Positions 51,552-61,386 are shown, numbered from the stretch's first letter. The stretch is 64,000 nt of DNA from Stutzerimonas stutzeri (GCF_013522825.1 NZ_JAAMQZ010000004.1:62001-126000); one strand, 5' to 3'. The notes: generated by a model not told the origin, from the sequence alone. Translations and numbers: made by a program.

Positions 51552-51738
51552 GAAGCTTTCAGCATATTCGGAGTGAAAGTCGTCAGGACCTGACCGCCTG
51601 GTCACTAATTCTGTCGCGATAAACTCGTCTGAAGACGGCAATTCCAGTAAGGTGCGACGTCTTTTTTGCGTGCGTTTCGTGCCGCAATTGAACCGAATAG
51701 CCTTGGACGCGCTCGCGTCTCCTGCAGTGGTAACTCCG

Positions 51739-53046
51739 ATGACTCGATTGAAAGGCCAGGATCTTCTGGCACTTGGCTTCATGACGTTCGCGCTGTTCCT
51801 GGGGGCGGGCAACATTATCTTTCCACCCAGTGCCGGCATGGCCGCCGGCGAGCGGATTGTGCCGGGTGCCATTGGCTTTCTGCTGACCGCTGTCGGCTTG
51901 CCATTGTTGACGGTGGTGGCGCTGGCCCGCGTGGGGGGTGGCATGGACCGCCTGACTGCGCCGTTGGGCCGCTGGGCAGGCCTGGGGCTGGCCGTTGCAG
52001 TCTATCTGGCAATCGGTCCGTTGTTCGCAACACCGCGTACTGCAACAGTGTCGTTTGAAATGGGAATCGCGCCCTTTACGGGTAACTCGGCCGGTCCGTT
52101 GTTTGCCTATACCTCGATGTTCTTCGTCGCAGTCCTGCTGCTGGTACTGAACCCCGGACGACTGATCGACCGGATCGGCAAATTCATCACGCCGGTTCTG
52201 CTGGCGGCCCTGCTGGTTCTTGGAGGGGCTGCGCTCTTCGCGCCAGCCGGGCCGATTGGCGAGACGGCGGAAAGCTATCGCACCAGCCCGTTGCTCAAGG
52301 GGTTCCTCGACGGCTATCTGACCATGGACACCCTCGGCGCGCTGGTATTCGGCATCGTGATTGCCACCGCCATCCGTGACCGCGGCGTAACGGAGCCGGC
52401 ACTGGTGACCCGTTACTCCATGATCGCAGGGGTGATTGCCGCAACCGGTCTGTCGCTGGTGTATCTGACGCTGTTCTACCTCGGCGCCACCAGCCAGGGT
52501 ATCGCCGGGGATGCATCCAATGGCGTGCAGATCCTGACGACCTATGTGCAGCACACCTTTGGCAGCACCGGCAGCCTGCTCCTGGCTGTGGTCATTACGC
52601 TGGCCTGCCTGACGACTGCCGTTGGCCTGACAGCGGCCTGTGGCGAGTTTTTCAGTGGTGTACTGCCCGTCAGCTATCGCACCGTGGTGGTGGTGTTCAC
52701 GGGGTTCAGTCTGCTGGTTTCCAATCAGGGCCTGACCCAGCTGATCAGTGTCTCGGTGCCCGTGCTGGTGGGCCTCTATCCGTTGGCGATCGTGCTGGTT
52801 GCCCTCAGCCTGCTGGATCGCTTGTGGTTATCGCAGCAGCGGATCTTCATTCCGACGATGGCGGTTACGCTGATCTTCGGTGTGGTGGACGGCTTTGCGG
52901 CGGCTGGCTTCGATCAGCTGGTTCCAGAACTGTTCAAGCAACTGCCGCTGGCCGCGCAGAGCATGGGCTGGGTGCTGCCGGTGCTGCTCACCTTGTTGGC
53001 CGCGATCATCGTGGATCGGCTAATGGGCGTGCGCCCGGCGAAGTGA
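51739..53046 (+). CDS. braB: Branched-chain amino acid:sodium symporter (BraB/BrnQ)
   Basis: 435 residues from the ATG at 51739; P. aeruginosa BraB is 437. The start TRLKGQDLLALGFMTFALFLGAGNIIFPP holds the sodium-site loop of the LIVCS family, and about twelve membrane helices follow. It imports Leu, Ile and Val with Na+. It follows sucD as in P. aeruginosa. An upstream frame of 29 codons has no ribosome binding site. Confidence 0.93.
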   Translation: MTRLKGQDLLALGFMTFALFLGAGNIIFPPSAGMAAGERIVPGAIGFLLTAVGLPLLTVVALARVGGGMDRLTAPLGRWAGLGLAVAVYLAIGPLFATPRTATVSFEMGIAPFTGNSAGPLFAYTSMFFVAVLLLVLNPGRLIDRIGKFITPVLLAALLVLGGAALFAPAGPIGETAESYRTSPLLKGFLDGYLTMDTLGALVFGIVIATAIRDRGVTEPALVTRYSMIAGVIAATGLSLVYLTLFYLGATSQGIAGDASNGVQILTTYVQHTFGSTGSLLLAVVITLACLTTAVGLTAACGEFFSGVLPVSYRTVVVVFTGFSLLVSNQGLTQLISVSVPVLVGLYPLAIVLVALSLLDRLWLSQQRIFIPTMAVTLIFGVVDGFAAAGFDQLVPELFKQLPLAAQSMGWVLPVLLTLLAAIIVDRLMGVRPAK

Positions 53047-53053
53047 GTTCTGC

Positions 53054-53082
53054 GCCAGCCGGACCTTTCAGGTTCGGCTGGC
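53054..53082 (+). terminator. Hairpin after braB
   Basis: GCCAGCCGGACC and GGTTCGGCTGGC pair over 12 bp with one G-T wobble, eight bases after the stop. No T run follows. Confidence 0.55.
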
Positions 53083-53144
53083 AGGCCTCGACAGCCCGGT
53101 ATCCGTGCTGGCTATAATGCGGCGCAGTGTCGGAGGGAGGCCCG

Positions 53145-53870
53145 ATGTCCATTCCTGAGCATTTGCTGCCGCATCTGATCGCCGTCGTCTGGTTTGTCGT
53201 CTGCTGGGTCGGTTATACCCGTTATGCCATCTGGCGCGGACGGGATACGGCCTGTCTGGCCAGTGTGTTGCATCTGTATCGCAAGGACTGGATGCGCCGC
53301 CTGATGTTGCGCGACAACCGTATTGCCGATGCCAACGTGATCGGCAATCTGGAGCGCAACGCTTCCTTCTTCGCTTCCAGCACGCTGATTATCCTGGCCG
53401 GTATTCTCACGGCATTGGGCGCCTCCGATCGTGCCGTGTCGCTGCTGGCCGATCTGCCTTTCGCCCAGCCGGTGAGCCGCGAGCTTTCCGAAGTCAAGCT
53501 GCTCGCACTGGCGGTAGTCTTCGTCTATGCCTTCTTCACTTTCAGCTGGTGCATGCGTCAGTACAACTTTGCTGCCGTGCTGGTGGCGTCTGCGCCTATG
53601 GTGGGAGAGCGCAACGTCAGTGACCAGGAACGCAAGTCGTTCGCCGAGCGGGCGGCCAGGGTCATGTCAATGGCCGCCAATCAGTTCAATTTCGGCCTGC
53701 GCGCCTATTATTTCGGCATGGCGACCCTGTCCTGGTTCATCAACCCCTGGTTCTTCATGGCGGTGACGACGGGTGTCGTGCTGATTCTCTACCGTCGCGA
53801 ATTCCATTCCGATGTGCTCAAAGTGATGGTATTCACGCCAACCTTGCCGAGCGAACTGCCCGGGGAATAG
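53145..53870 (+). CDS. DUF599 membrane protein
   Basis: 241 residues from the ATG at 53145, which has GGAGGGAGG upstream; a GTG at 53127 is less likely. Four membrane helices are visible (about 10-27, 78-98, 120-142, 197-220). DUF599 proteins are of unknown function and occur in bacteria and plants. A TATAAT lies at 53113-53118 and may be its -10. Confidence 0.85.
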   Translation: MSIPEHLLPHLIAVVWFVVCWVGYTRYAIWRGRDTACLASVLHLYRKDWMRRLMLRDNRIADANVIGNLERNASFFASSTLIILAGILTALGASDRAVSLLADLPFAQPVSRELSEVKLLALAVVFVYAFFTFSWCMRQYNFAAVLVASAPMVGERNVSDQERKSFAERAARVMSMAANQFNFGLRAYYFGMATLSWFINPWFFMAVTTGVVLILYRREFHSDVLKVMVFTPTLPSELPGE

Positions 53871-53929
53871 GTCGTCCTGCGGTGAGGCGTTACCATGTGC
53901 GGCTTGTTTGATTGTCGAGACATCGCCCC

Positions 53930-54388
53930 ATGAGCGACCCCGTGATTCTGGAGCGTACCCAGCGCTTCTTATCCTTCCTGCGGCATTGCCAGGTGCTGGG
54001 CATGAGCGTCGAGCGGGCCGACCGAACCGGCCTGACACTGCGCCTGCCTTGCAGCGAAAATATCGTCAGCGATCCTGAAACCGGCATCATTCATGGTGGC
54101 GCCATCACCACGTTGATGGATACCACCTGCGGCATCTCCACGGCCTGCGCGTTGCCCGAGCTGGAAATCTGCCCGACCCTGGATCTGCGCATCGACTACA
54201 TGCACCCCGCCGAGCCGGGGCACGATGTATTCGGTTTCGCCGAATGCTACCGAGTTACCCCGACCGTGATCTTTGCCCGTGGCGTGGCCTATCAGCGCGA
54301 CATCAACGAACCCATTGCCCATGTGGTCGGTGCGTTCATGCGGATGGGCAAGGGGACGGTGATGAGCGAGCGGGGCACATCTGCATGA
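53930..54388 (+). CDS. PaaI-type hotdog thioesterase
   Basis: 152 residues from the ATG at 53930. The hotdog-fold core has GIIHGGAITTLMDTTCGIS (residues about 54-72), with the catalytic Asp in the helix, and DLRIDYMHPAEPG. This matches PaaI/YdiI-like acyl-CoA thioesterases. The substrate is unknown. The stop overlaps the next thioesterase start (ATGA), so the two may form a heteromeric pair. Confidence 0.87.
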   Translation: MSDPVILERTQRFLSFLRHCQVLGMSVERADRTGLTLRLPCSENIVSDPETGIIHGGAITTLMDTTCGISTACALPELEICPTLDLRIDYMHPAEPGHDVFGFAECYRVTPTVIFARGVAYQRDINEPIAHVVGAFMRMGKGTVMSERGTSA

Positions 54389-54831
54389 GCGACAGGAACC
54401 TGAACGAATGGGTGCGTCAGGCCCACGAAAGCAACGACTACGATCCGCTTTTGCAGATGGTGCCCTATGCCCGGCTGATCGGTATCGAGTGCCTGCGCCT
54501 GGGTGATGAGATGGTATTCCGCCTGCCCAGCAGCCAGGACAATATCGGCAACCCCACGCTTCCGGCGTTGCATGGCGGGGTCATCGCCGGCTTCATGGAA
54601 CATGCGGCGATGCTGCATCTGCTGATGTTCATGGGCAGCCCACATTTGCCCAAAATCATCGACTTCTCGATAGATTATCTGCGTGCCGGTCTCTATCGTG
54701 ACACCTTTGCCGCCTGCCAGGTGTGGCGCCAGGGCCGTCGTGTCGCCAACGTTGCGGTCACTGCCTGGCAGACCAACCAGGCCGAGCCCATCGCTACCGC
54801 ACGTTGTCATTTCAAGGTCGATGAGCCCTGA
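54385..54831 (+). CDS. Second PaaI-type hotdog thioesterase
   Basis: 148 residues. LPALHGGVIAGFMEHAAMLHLL corresponds to the catalytic helix of the preceding gene but has Glu (FMEH) where that one has Asp (LMDT). IDFSIDYLRAG and ATARCHFKV complete the fold. It is translationally coupled to the first copy; the divergence suggests different specificity. Confidence 0.85.
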   Translation: MSDRNLNEWVRQAHESNDYDPLLQMVPYARLIGIECLRLGDEMVFRLPSSQDNIGNPTLPALHGGVIAGFMEHAAMLHLLMFMGSPHLPKIIDFSIDYLRAGLYRDTFAACQVWRQGRRVANVAVTAWQTNQAEPIATARCHFKVDEP

Positions 54832-54873
54832 AGCGTCAGGCGGTTACCACCGTAGAAGCCTCAAGGAAGTTGA

Positions 54874-55875
54874 ATGGATGCGTTGCTGATACTCGGCGGA
54901 TTGCTGCTGATCGTTGTCTCTGGCATCTGGCTGGTGGTGCTGGCCTTCGGCACCAGCCTGTTGTGGGGAGTGGGATCCATGATCCCGCCGATCACGCTCA
55001 TTTATGTCATCGCTCACTGGAAGACCGCACGCAAGGCGGTCGGGCTTTGCGGGTTGGGCATCATCCCGTTGGTGGTGGGGTTCTCGCTGCTGGCCAGCCA
55101 GGCACCGGAGCGATTCGAAACCATTGTCGGCCTCAAATGGCTTGAGCCGGACGAGGATATCCAGGACAGCAGGCTGGCGTTCAACCTGCATGGCCAGTTG
55201 TATGGGCGATCTTTCACCCCGAGCGTCGGGACGCTTGTCGATGGTGTGCTGACGTTGCGTGAAGGCCATGATCCCTTTGCCCGGCAGGAGCTGGTCATTC
55301 GTCTCGGCAACATTCAGCCCGGCGCCGTGCGCCTCGATGTCCTGCCAGAAGACGCCCATCCTTCAACTGCAATCGAAATCAGCTGGACACGACCGGAGCA
55401 GGAGCTGCCCGAGGCGCGGAGAGTCCAGAGTGGTTACACACTGCATCTGGATCTACAGCCGGTGTCGCCCAACAAACTGGCCGGTGATTTTCATCTGGTT
55501 CTACCCCTGCATTTGCGCACCAGTATCAGCGGCAGCATCGAATTGCTTACGGATGGCCTGCATGCTCATGACGAGCAGGCCGACCCGCCCCGCGAAGATC
55601 AGGCAAGCCGCGAGCAGGCAGTTTCTGCGCAGGGTCCGTCACTCAACGACCGCCGTCATGGTTTTACCTTGCAGCATCTGCTGGGTGATCCGGCGCGCTA
55701 TGTACAGCTGCGGGTGCGCGCGCATACAGAGCGGGGCGCAATGGCCGAGGGGCGCTTCATCGGTATCGATCCGGAAGGCAACCTGGCCATCAGGCACTTG
55801 CTCAAAGGCTCGGGTGAAGCGGTCTACAACCTTGCGCCAGACGATATCGTGCTGCTCGAATTGCTTGAGCCTTAG
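54874..55875 (+). CDS. Uncharacterised membrane protein
   Basis: 333 residues. Three hydrophobic helices (about 3-26, 28-47, 58-75) precede a soluble beta-rich domain (about 95-333) with no family I recognise. The last part, GRFIGIDPEGNLAIRHLLKGSGEAVYNLAPDDIVLLELLEP (residues about 290-333), could be a small beta-barrel. The gene at this place in P. aeruginosa is of unknown role. It ends 116 bases before htpG. Confidence 0.75.
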   Translation: MDALLILGGLLLIVVSGIWLVVLAFGTSLLWGVGSMIPPITLIYVIAHWKTARKAVGLCGLGIIPLVVGFSLLASQAPERFETIVGLKWLEPDEDIQDSRLAFNLHGQLYGRSFTPSVGTLVDGVLTLREGHDPFARQELVIRLGNIQPGAVRLDVLPEDAHPSTAIEISWTRPEQELPEARRVQSGYTLHLDLQPVSPNKLAGDFHLVLPLHLRTSISGSIELLTDGLHAHDEQADPPREDQASREQAVSAQGPSLNDRRHGFTLQHLLGDPARYVQLRVRAHTERGAMAEGRFIGIDPEGNLAIRHLLKGSGEAVYNLAPDDIVLLELLEP

Positions 55876-55907
55876 CGTGGGTTTTTCAATGGTCTGTCAG
55901 GCGCAGG

Positions 55908-55935
55908 CTTGAATTTCTCCCCATAGCCCCCATCT
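55908..55935 (+). promoter_or_regulatory. Heat-shock (sigma-32) promoter of htpG
   Basis: CTTGAA (55908-55913), a 14-base spacer, CCCCATCT (55928-55935). This matches the RpoH consensus CTTGAA-N11-15-CCCCATNT. The start site would be near 55942, about 50 bases before the htpG ATG. Confidence 0.88.
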
Positions 55936-55991
55936 GCCTGACATCGCCGCGATCGCGGCCCGTGCCATTGACGATGTGGAGTTCGTAGACG

Positions 55992-57899
55992 ATGAGTGTG
56001 GAGACTCAAAACAAAGAAACCCTGGGCTTCCAGACCGAAGTGAAGCAACTGCTTCACCTGATGATTCATTCGCTGTATTCGAACAAGGAGATCTTTCTTC
56101 GCGAGCTGATCTCCAACGCTTCCGACGCCGCCGACAAGCTGCGCTTCGAGGCGCTGGCCAAGCCTGAGCTGCTCGAAGGCAGCGGTGATCTACGGATTCG
56201 CGTCAGCTTCGACAAGGACGCCAAGACCGTTACCCTCGATGACAACGGCATCGGCATGAACCGCGACGACGTGGTGACCCACCTGGGCACCATCGCCAAG
56301 TCCGGCACCGCCGATTTCATGAAGCACCTGACCGGCGACCAGAAGAAGGATTCGCACCTGATCGGCCAGTTCGGCGTCGGCTTCTACTCGGCGTTCATCG
56401 TCGCCGACCAGGTGGAAGTGTTCAGCCGCCGCGCCGGTACGCCGGCGGAAGAGGGCGTCTACTGGTCCTCGAAGGGCGAGGGCGAATTCGAGGTCGCCAC
56501 CGTCGAGAAGGCCGAGCGCGGCACCCGTATCGTCCTGCATCTGAAGGCCGGCGAAGAAGAGTTCGCCGATGGTTGGCGTCTGCGCAACGTCATCAAGAAG
56601 TACTCCGACCATATCGCGCTGCCCATCGAGTTGCCGAAGGAATTCCATGGCGAAGAGAAGGACAAGCCCGCCGAGCCGGAGTGGGAAACGGTCAACCGCG
56701 CCAGCGCGCTCTGGACCCGTCCGCGCACCGAGGTGAAGGACGAGGAATACCAGGAGTTCTACAAGCACGTCGCCCACGACTTCGAGAACCCGCTGGCCTG
56801 GAGCCACAACAAGGTCGAAGGCAAGCTGGAATACACTTCCTTGCTCTATGTGCCGGGCCGCGCGCCGTTCGACCTGTACCAGCGCGAAGCGCCCAAGGGT
56901 CTCAAGCTCTACGTGCAGCGCGTGTTCATCATGGACCAGGCCGACGAGTTCCTGCCGCTGTACCTGCGCTTCATCAAGGGCGTCGTCGATTCCAACGACC
57001 TGTCGCTGAACGTCTCGCGCGAGATCCTGCAGAAGGACCCGGTGATCGACTCCATGAAGTCGGCGTTGACCAAGCGCGTGCTGGACATGCTGGAGAAACT
57101 GGCGAAGAACGAGCCCGAGCAGTACGCCTCCTTCTGGAAGCAGTTCGGCCAGGTGCTCAAGGAAGGTCCCGCCGAAGACTTCGCCAACAAGGAGAAGATC
57201 GCCAGCCTGCTGCGCTTTGCCTCCACCCAGGATGCCTCCGGCGAGCAGACGGTTTCGCTGGCCGATTACCTGGGCCGCGTGAAGGAAGGCCAGGACAAGA
57301 TCTACTTCCTCACCGGCGAGTCCCATGCGCAGGTCAAGAACAGCCCGCACCTGGAAGTCTTCCGCAAGAAGGGCATCGAAGTGCTGCTGCTCACCGACCG
57401 CATCGACGAGTGGCTGATGAGCTACCTGACCGAGTTCGACGGCAAGCAGTTCGTCGACGTGGCGCGTGGCGACCTGGATCTCGGCAAGCTGGATTCGGAA
57501 GAGGACAAGAAGGCCCAGGAAGAAATCGCCAAGACGAAGGAAGGCCTGGTGGAGCGCCTCAAGGGAGCGCTGGGTGACGCGGTGGCCGAGGTGCGGGTTT
57601 CCCATCGCCTCACCGACTCGCCGGCGATCCTCGCCATCGGCGAGCAGGACCTGGGCCTGCAGATGCGCCAGATCCTCGAAGCCAGCGGGCAGAAGGTGCC
57701 GGAGTCCAAGCCGATCTTCGAGTTCAATCCGCAGCATCCGCTGGTCGAGAAGCTGGATGCCGAGCCGGACGAAGACCGCTTCGCCGACCTTTCGCACATC
57801 CTCTTCGACCAGGCGGCACTGGCGGCGGGCGACAGCCTCAAGGACCCTGCGGCCTATGTGCAGCGTCTGAACAAGTTGCTGGTTGAGCTTTCCGCTTGA
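55992..57899 (+). CDS. htpG: Chaperone HtpG (Hsp90)
   Basis: 635 residues. The GHKL ATP-binding domain (1-230) has [30 protein letters not shown] and [15 protein letters not shown]; the middle domain has [16 protein letters not shown] (here [19 protein letters not shown]); the C-terminal dimerisation domain follows. HtpG is a cytosolic ATP-driven chaperone. The sigma-32 promoter just upstream fits its heat-shock role. Confidence 0.97.
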   Translation: MSVETQNKETLGFQTEVKQLLHLMIHSLYSNKEIFLRELISNASDAADKLRFEALAKPELLEGSGDLRIRVSFDKDAKTVTLDDNGIGMNRDDVVTHLGTIAKSGTADFMKHLTGDQKKDSHLIGQFGVGFYSAFIVADQVEVFSRRAGTPAEEGVYWSSKGEGEFEVATVEKAERGTRIVLHLKAGEEEFADGWRLRNVIKKYSDHIALPIELPKEFHGEEKDKPAEPEWETVNRASALWTRPRTEVKDEEYQEFYKHVAHDFENPLAWSHNKVEGKLEYTSLLYVPGRAPFDLYQREAPKGLKLYVQRVFIMDQADEFLPLYLRFIKGVVDSNDLSLNVSREILQKDPVIDSMKSALTKRVLDMLEKLAKNEPEQYASFWKQFGQVLKEGPAEDFANKEKIASLLRFASTQDASGEQTVSLADYLGRVKEGQDKIYFLTGESHAQVKNSPHLEVFRKKGIEVLLLTDRIDEWLMSYLTEFDGKQFVDVARGDLDLGKLDSEEDKKAQEEIAKTKEGLVERLKGALGDAVAEVRVSHRLTDSPAILAIGEQDLGLQMRQILEASGQKVPESKPIFEFNPQHPLVEKLDAEPDEDRFADLSHILFDQAALAAGDSLKDPAAYVQRLNKLLVELSA

Positions 57900-57917
57900 T
57901 CGATCCGCTATAGAAAT

Positions 57918-57948
57918 GCAGAAAGCCCGTCATCGACGGGCTTTCTGC
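57918..57948. terminator. Bidirectional terminator of htpG and the OsmC gene
   Basis: A perfect 14-bp stem, GCAGAAAGCCCGTC with its complement, around ATC between convergent genes. Confidence 0.88.
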
Positions 57949-57950
57949 GT

Positions 57951-58385
57951 TCAGGCCAGCACGCTGACCAGCCGCGTGCCATAAGTCAGGTTGTCTGCGA
58001 CCGGGCAGCATTTTTCGATCTGTTCGAGCAGGGCCTGCTTTTCTTCGCGGCTGAGATCCGCATCGATCTCGACCTTGATCCGCAGCTCCTGAAAGCCTGG
58101 CCGCACATCTGGATCGCGACCGAGCAGGCCAGCCGGATCGTAGTCGGCTTCAACTTCGAAACGCATGCTGCGTAATTCGATTTTCTTCTGATGCGCGATA
58201 AAGCGTCCGATAGTGCCGAAGCAGCCGGCCACCGCCGCGAGAATCGCTTCCAGTGGCGTGGGGCCAAGGTCCTGGCCGGCGGCGTTTTTCGGCTGGTCCA
58301 TGACCAGGCGATGGTTGCCGCATTGCACCTCGATACTCATGCCGGCATTCATTTCGCCCTTGGCACTGATGGTCTTGATGGCCAT
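57951..58385 (-). CDS. OsmC/Ohr family protein
   Basis: 144 residues. The family's conserved first cysteine appears in AVAGCFGTIGRF (about residue 55) and the second in EKCCPVADNL (about 126-127). GPTPLEAILAAVAGC is the diagnostic motif. OsmC-type proteins reduce organic or fatty-acid hydroperoxides. The spacing suits the YhfA-like branch, not OhrR-controlled Ohr. No neighbouring regulator is seen. Confidence 0.88.
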   Translation of the reverse strand: MAIKTISAKGEMNAGMSIEVQCGNHRLVMDQPKNAAGQDLGPTPLEAILAAVAGCFGTIGRFIAHQKKIELRSMRFEVEADYDPAGLLGRDPDVRPGFQELRIKVEIDADLSREEKQALLEQIEKCCPVADNLTYGTRLVSVLA

Positions 58386-58467
58386 GTCTGATTCCGCTCC
58401 TGATTGAATAAGTGTCGAGGCCCTAGCCTAACGGTGGGATCGAGGCGCGGCGTTGATCATCATCAAT

Positions 58468-58483
58468 ATACCCTGCGGGGTAT
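58468..58483. promoter_or_regulatory. Perfect palindrome ATACCC-TGCG-GGGTAT
   Basis: A 6+4+6 inverted repeat in the 168-base gap between the OsmC gene and the amidohydrolase gene. The form ATACCC-N4-GGGTAT is that of CsoR/CstR/FrmR-family operators. It lies about 70 bases before the amidohydrolase start. No such regulator gene is in the window. Confidence 0.55.
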
Positions 58484-58553
58484 TTGTGGGACTGAAACCT
58501 GAACCCGTCTACCAGGTTGGTGGTCTATCCGCTTGGCTGTCAGGAGGACAACA

Positions 58554-59576
58554 GTGCTCAACGTTCAGAAATACCTTGCTGCGATCTGTCTGGTCGCATC
58601 CATTGCGCCGGCCCAGGCGCGTGATTACCGCTACAGCGATGCGCACTTGCATCTGGTGGATTTCTTCCAGGAAAGTGCCGGCATCGAGAAACTCATCGAG
58701 GCGATGGATGAGGGTGGCATCGACCATGTGATGGTCAGTGGCATTCCGGTGGCGAAGAAGTGGCATGAAAACGAGCCGAAAAGACCACGTTATTACGCCG
58801 GCGACGATGCTCCCGTGTACTGGTACAGCGCAACTGACATGATCGTCGCGGCTGCCATGGAGGAACTGGATGAACAACAGCGCCTGCGCTTCCATCCCTT
58901 CCTGTCCGGATTCAACCCCAACGACAAGAATGCCGCCACGCATATCCGCCGCATGCTCGAACTCAACCCCGGCCTCTGGCAGGGCATCGGCGAGGTCTTT
59001 ACTCGTCACGACGACATCACCGCGCTGACCGAAGGCGACACGCCGCGCGCCAACAACGAGGCGCTGGCGAAGGTCTATCACCTGGCCGCCGAATTCGACC
59101 TGCCGGTGATGCTGCATTCCAACATCACCTCCAAGCGCGAACGCAATCCGCTGTATCTGGGCGAGCTGGAGGAGCCGCTGCGCAACCATCCGCATACCCG
59201 TTTCATCTGGGCACATGCCGGTACCAGCATGGAGCTGCATCGTCATCAGGAGCAGCTTGATTTTCTGCTGCCAACGGTTTCACGCCTGCTCGATGATTAC
59301 CCCAACCTGCATATCGATCTGTCCTGGACCATGCTTAAGCCCTACCTGCTGAATGCTGAAGGAACCCCTCGAAAGGAGTGGCTGGAGCTGGTCGAGCGTC
59401 ACCCGACTCGATTCATGCTAGGCAGCGATGTGGTGGGGCGTTTTGACAGCCTTGCTGAAGGCATGCAGGCGTTTGTGCCCTTTCTCGATGCCCTGCCGAA
59501 GAAGGTTGCCAACCAAGTAGCGCTCGACAACTTCCTCGCCATCCTGCCACGCAAACGTCAGGCTCAGGTGCGCTGA
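58554..59576 (+). CDS. Exported amidohydrolase-2 family protein
   Basis: 340 residues from the GTG at 58554, chosen because AGGAGG lies six bases upstream. A signal peptide ends at AQA (about 20-22), so the protein is periplasmic. The metal-binding HLH is at 31-33, with further likely ligands in MLHSN, FIWAHAG and FMLGSDVVG (Asp). This is the TIM-barrel amidohydrolase-2 group, which includes decarboxylases and hydrolases. Periplasmic members are not common. The substrate is unknown. Confidence 0.83.
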   Translation: MLNVQKYLAAICLVASIAPAQARDYRYSDAHLHLVDFFQESAGIEKLIEAMDEGGIDHVMVSGIPVAKKWHENEPKRPRYYAGDDAPVYWYSATDMIVAAAMEELDEQQRLRFHPFLSGFNPNDKNAATHIRRMLELNPGLWQGIGEVFTRHDDITALTEGDTPRANNEALAKVYHLAAEFDLPVMLHSNITSKRERNPLYLGELEEPLRNHPHTRFIWAHAGTSMELHRHQEQLDFLLPTVSRLLDDYPNLHIDLSWTMLKPYLLNAEGTPRKEWLELVERHPTRFMLGSDVVGRFDSLAEGMQAFVPFLDALPKKVANQVALDNFLAILPRKRQAQVR

Positions 59577-59730
59577 GCCATCCTTCGCGTACCGTCGGTC
59601 AGGGTGCGAAGCTAAATAACGTTAATTTGACGTCAATCATTCAAGTAATTAGCCGCCGGTGACGATACTGCGCTCAAGTTGCTGTAAACGTTCGGATACA
59701 GCATTTTGTTCCATGGAGTGAGGTTGTCCC

Positions 59731-61350
59731 ATGCTTGTGCGCAATATGAATGTTTCTCGGCGATCAGCGCTGGGATTCGGCCTGATAGGTACTATTCTGG
59801 TTCTGCTGGGGCTGTTCGCGCTGCAGAAAATGTCGCAGATGCACAGCGAAGCGAAGGGGCTGAGTGAACACTGGTTGCCGAGCATCGTAGCTTTGGGAGA
59901 GCTGAACCAACATACGCTGCGTACCCGTATTTATACTCTGCGCTTGGTACTCGACCCTGCTCGGGCCGAAGCGAATCGCGCAGCTCTTGATGAGTTCCGA
60001 AATGGGCTACGTCACTATGAAGAGGCGTATCAGCGCAACATAGTGCTGGCGCGCGAACAGGAACTTTTTGACAACTATCGGAGTACGCGGGAAGCCTACG
60101 AAGAGGTCCTCGCAGAGGTCACCAGTCTGGAGCGGCAGGGCCAGACCGGGGCGGCGATTGAAGTGATCGGCTCGAAACTGAATGTGACCGGCAACGCGCT
60201 AAACGATTCGTTGCATAAGCTGGTTGTATTCAGTTCTGAACAGTCATCACTTTCGGTCCAGAACTCGGAGAAGATCTTTCAGACCTCTCGGCTGTGGATG
60301 ATTGCAACATTTGTGGTGTCGGCATTTCTGACAGCGCTGCTCGCCTGGGTATTCACCCGCAGTATCGTCCAGCCTCTGAATGAGGCGGTTGCCATCGCTG
60401 AAGTGGTCGCAGCCGGGAACCTGACGCAGCACGTCGAAGTGCTCGGACGTGATGAGCCGGCACGTCTTCTGGCAGCCTTGAAAGTCATGCAGGAAACCCT
60501 GCGCAGCACCATCCAGGGTATTTCCGATTCCTCGAATCAGCTGGCATCAGCTGCTGAAGAGCTGAATGTGGTCACTGAGGATTCGACCCGTGGCCTGCAT
60601 CAGCAGAACCATGAGATCGAGCAGGCGGCGACGGCGGTGAACGAGATGACCGCGGCGGTCGACGAAGTAGCGCGCAATGCCGTGGCGACTTCCGAAGCCT
60701 CGCGCGAGTCGGACGCAACTGCGCAGCAGGGTCGCCAGCAGGTCATCAGAACGGTCGACTCGATCAATCTTCTGGACGCTGATGTGAGCGCGACGGCTGA
60801 GCAGGTCGAGCGGCTGGCGGGGCAAGTGCGTGATATCAGCCAGGTGCTGGATGTGATTCGCTCGATTGCCGATCAGACTAATCTGCTGGCTCTGAACGCC
60901 GCCATCGAGGCCGCACGCGCTGGCGATGCCGGTCGTGGCTTCGCCGTCGTGGCCGATGAGGTGCGGGCACTGGCGCATCGCACGCAGCAGTCCACGCAGG
61001 AAATCGAGCAGATGATCGCTGCTGTCCATCAGGGCACAGACAAAGCGGTACAGGCCATGCAGACCAGCAGTGATCGTGCCCACACCACACTGGAGCTTGC
61101 GCAGGCCGCTGGCGAGGCGTTGGAAGGCATCACGGCGGCCATCAGCCAGATCAGCGAACGTAACCTGGTGATTGCCAGCGCGTCGGAGGAGCAGGCTCAG
61201 GTCGCACGCGAAGTGGACCGCAACCTGGTCAATATTCGTGACCTGTCGCTGCAATCCGCCGCCGGCGCCAACCAGACCAGTGCGGCGAGCCAGGAACTGT
61301 CCCGGCTCGCCATCGATCTGAACAACCTGGTCGCGCGTTTCCGTATCTGA
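59731..61350 (+). CDS. Methyl-accepting chemotaxis protein
   Basis: 539 residues. First membrane helix about 14-32, a four-helix-bundle ligand domain (about 35-185; 4HB_MCP type, helical and rich in Glu/Arg), second membrane helix about 190-212, HAMP domain (about 213-265), and a signalling hairpin whose tip is IRSIADQTNLLALNAAIEAA (about 374-393). No C-terminal CheR/CheB pentapeptide is present. The ligand cannot be read from sequence. A poor sigma-28-like sequence lies upstream. Confidence 0.92.
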   Translation: MLVRNMNVSRRSALGFGLIGTILVLLGLFALQKMSQMHSEAKGLSEHWLPSIVALGELNQHTLRTRIYTLRLVLDPARAEANRAALDEFRNGLRHYEEAYQRNIVLAREQELFDNYRSTREAYEEVLAEVTSLERQGQTGAAIEVIGSKLNVTGNALNDSLHKLVVFSSEQSSLSVQNSEKIFQTSRLWMIATFVVSAFLTALLAWVFTRSIVQPLNEAVAIAEVVAAGNLTQHVEVLGRDEPARLLAALKVMQETLRSTIQGISDSSNQLASAAEELNVVTEDSTRGLHQQNHEIEQAATAVNEMTAAVDEVARNAVATSEASRESDATAQQGRQQVIRTVDSINLLDADVSATAEQVERLAGQVRDISQVLDVIRSIADQTNLLALNAAIEAARAGDAGRGFAVVADEVRALAHRTQQSTQEIEQMIAAVHQGTDKAVQAMQTSSDRAHTTLELAQAAGEALEGITAAISQISERNLVIASASEEQAQVAREVDRNLVNIRDLSLQSAAGANQTSAASQELSRLAIDLNNLVARFRI

Positions 61351-61359
61351 ACAGGCAGC

Positions 61360-61386
61360 TGACGCCTCGGGCCAGTCGAGGCGTCA
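61360..61386 (+). terminator. Hairpin after the chemoreceptor gene
   Basis: TGACGCCTCG and CGAGGCGTCA form a perfect 10-bp stem around a 7-base loop, ten bases after the stop. No T run. Confidence 0.65.
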
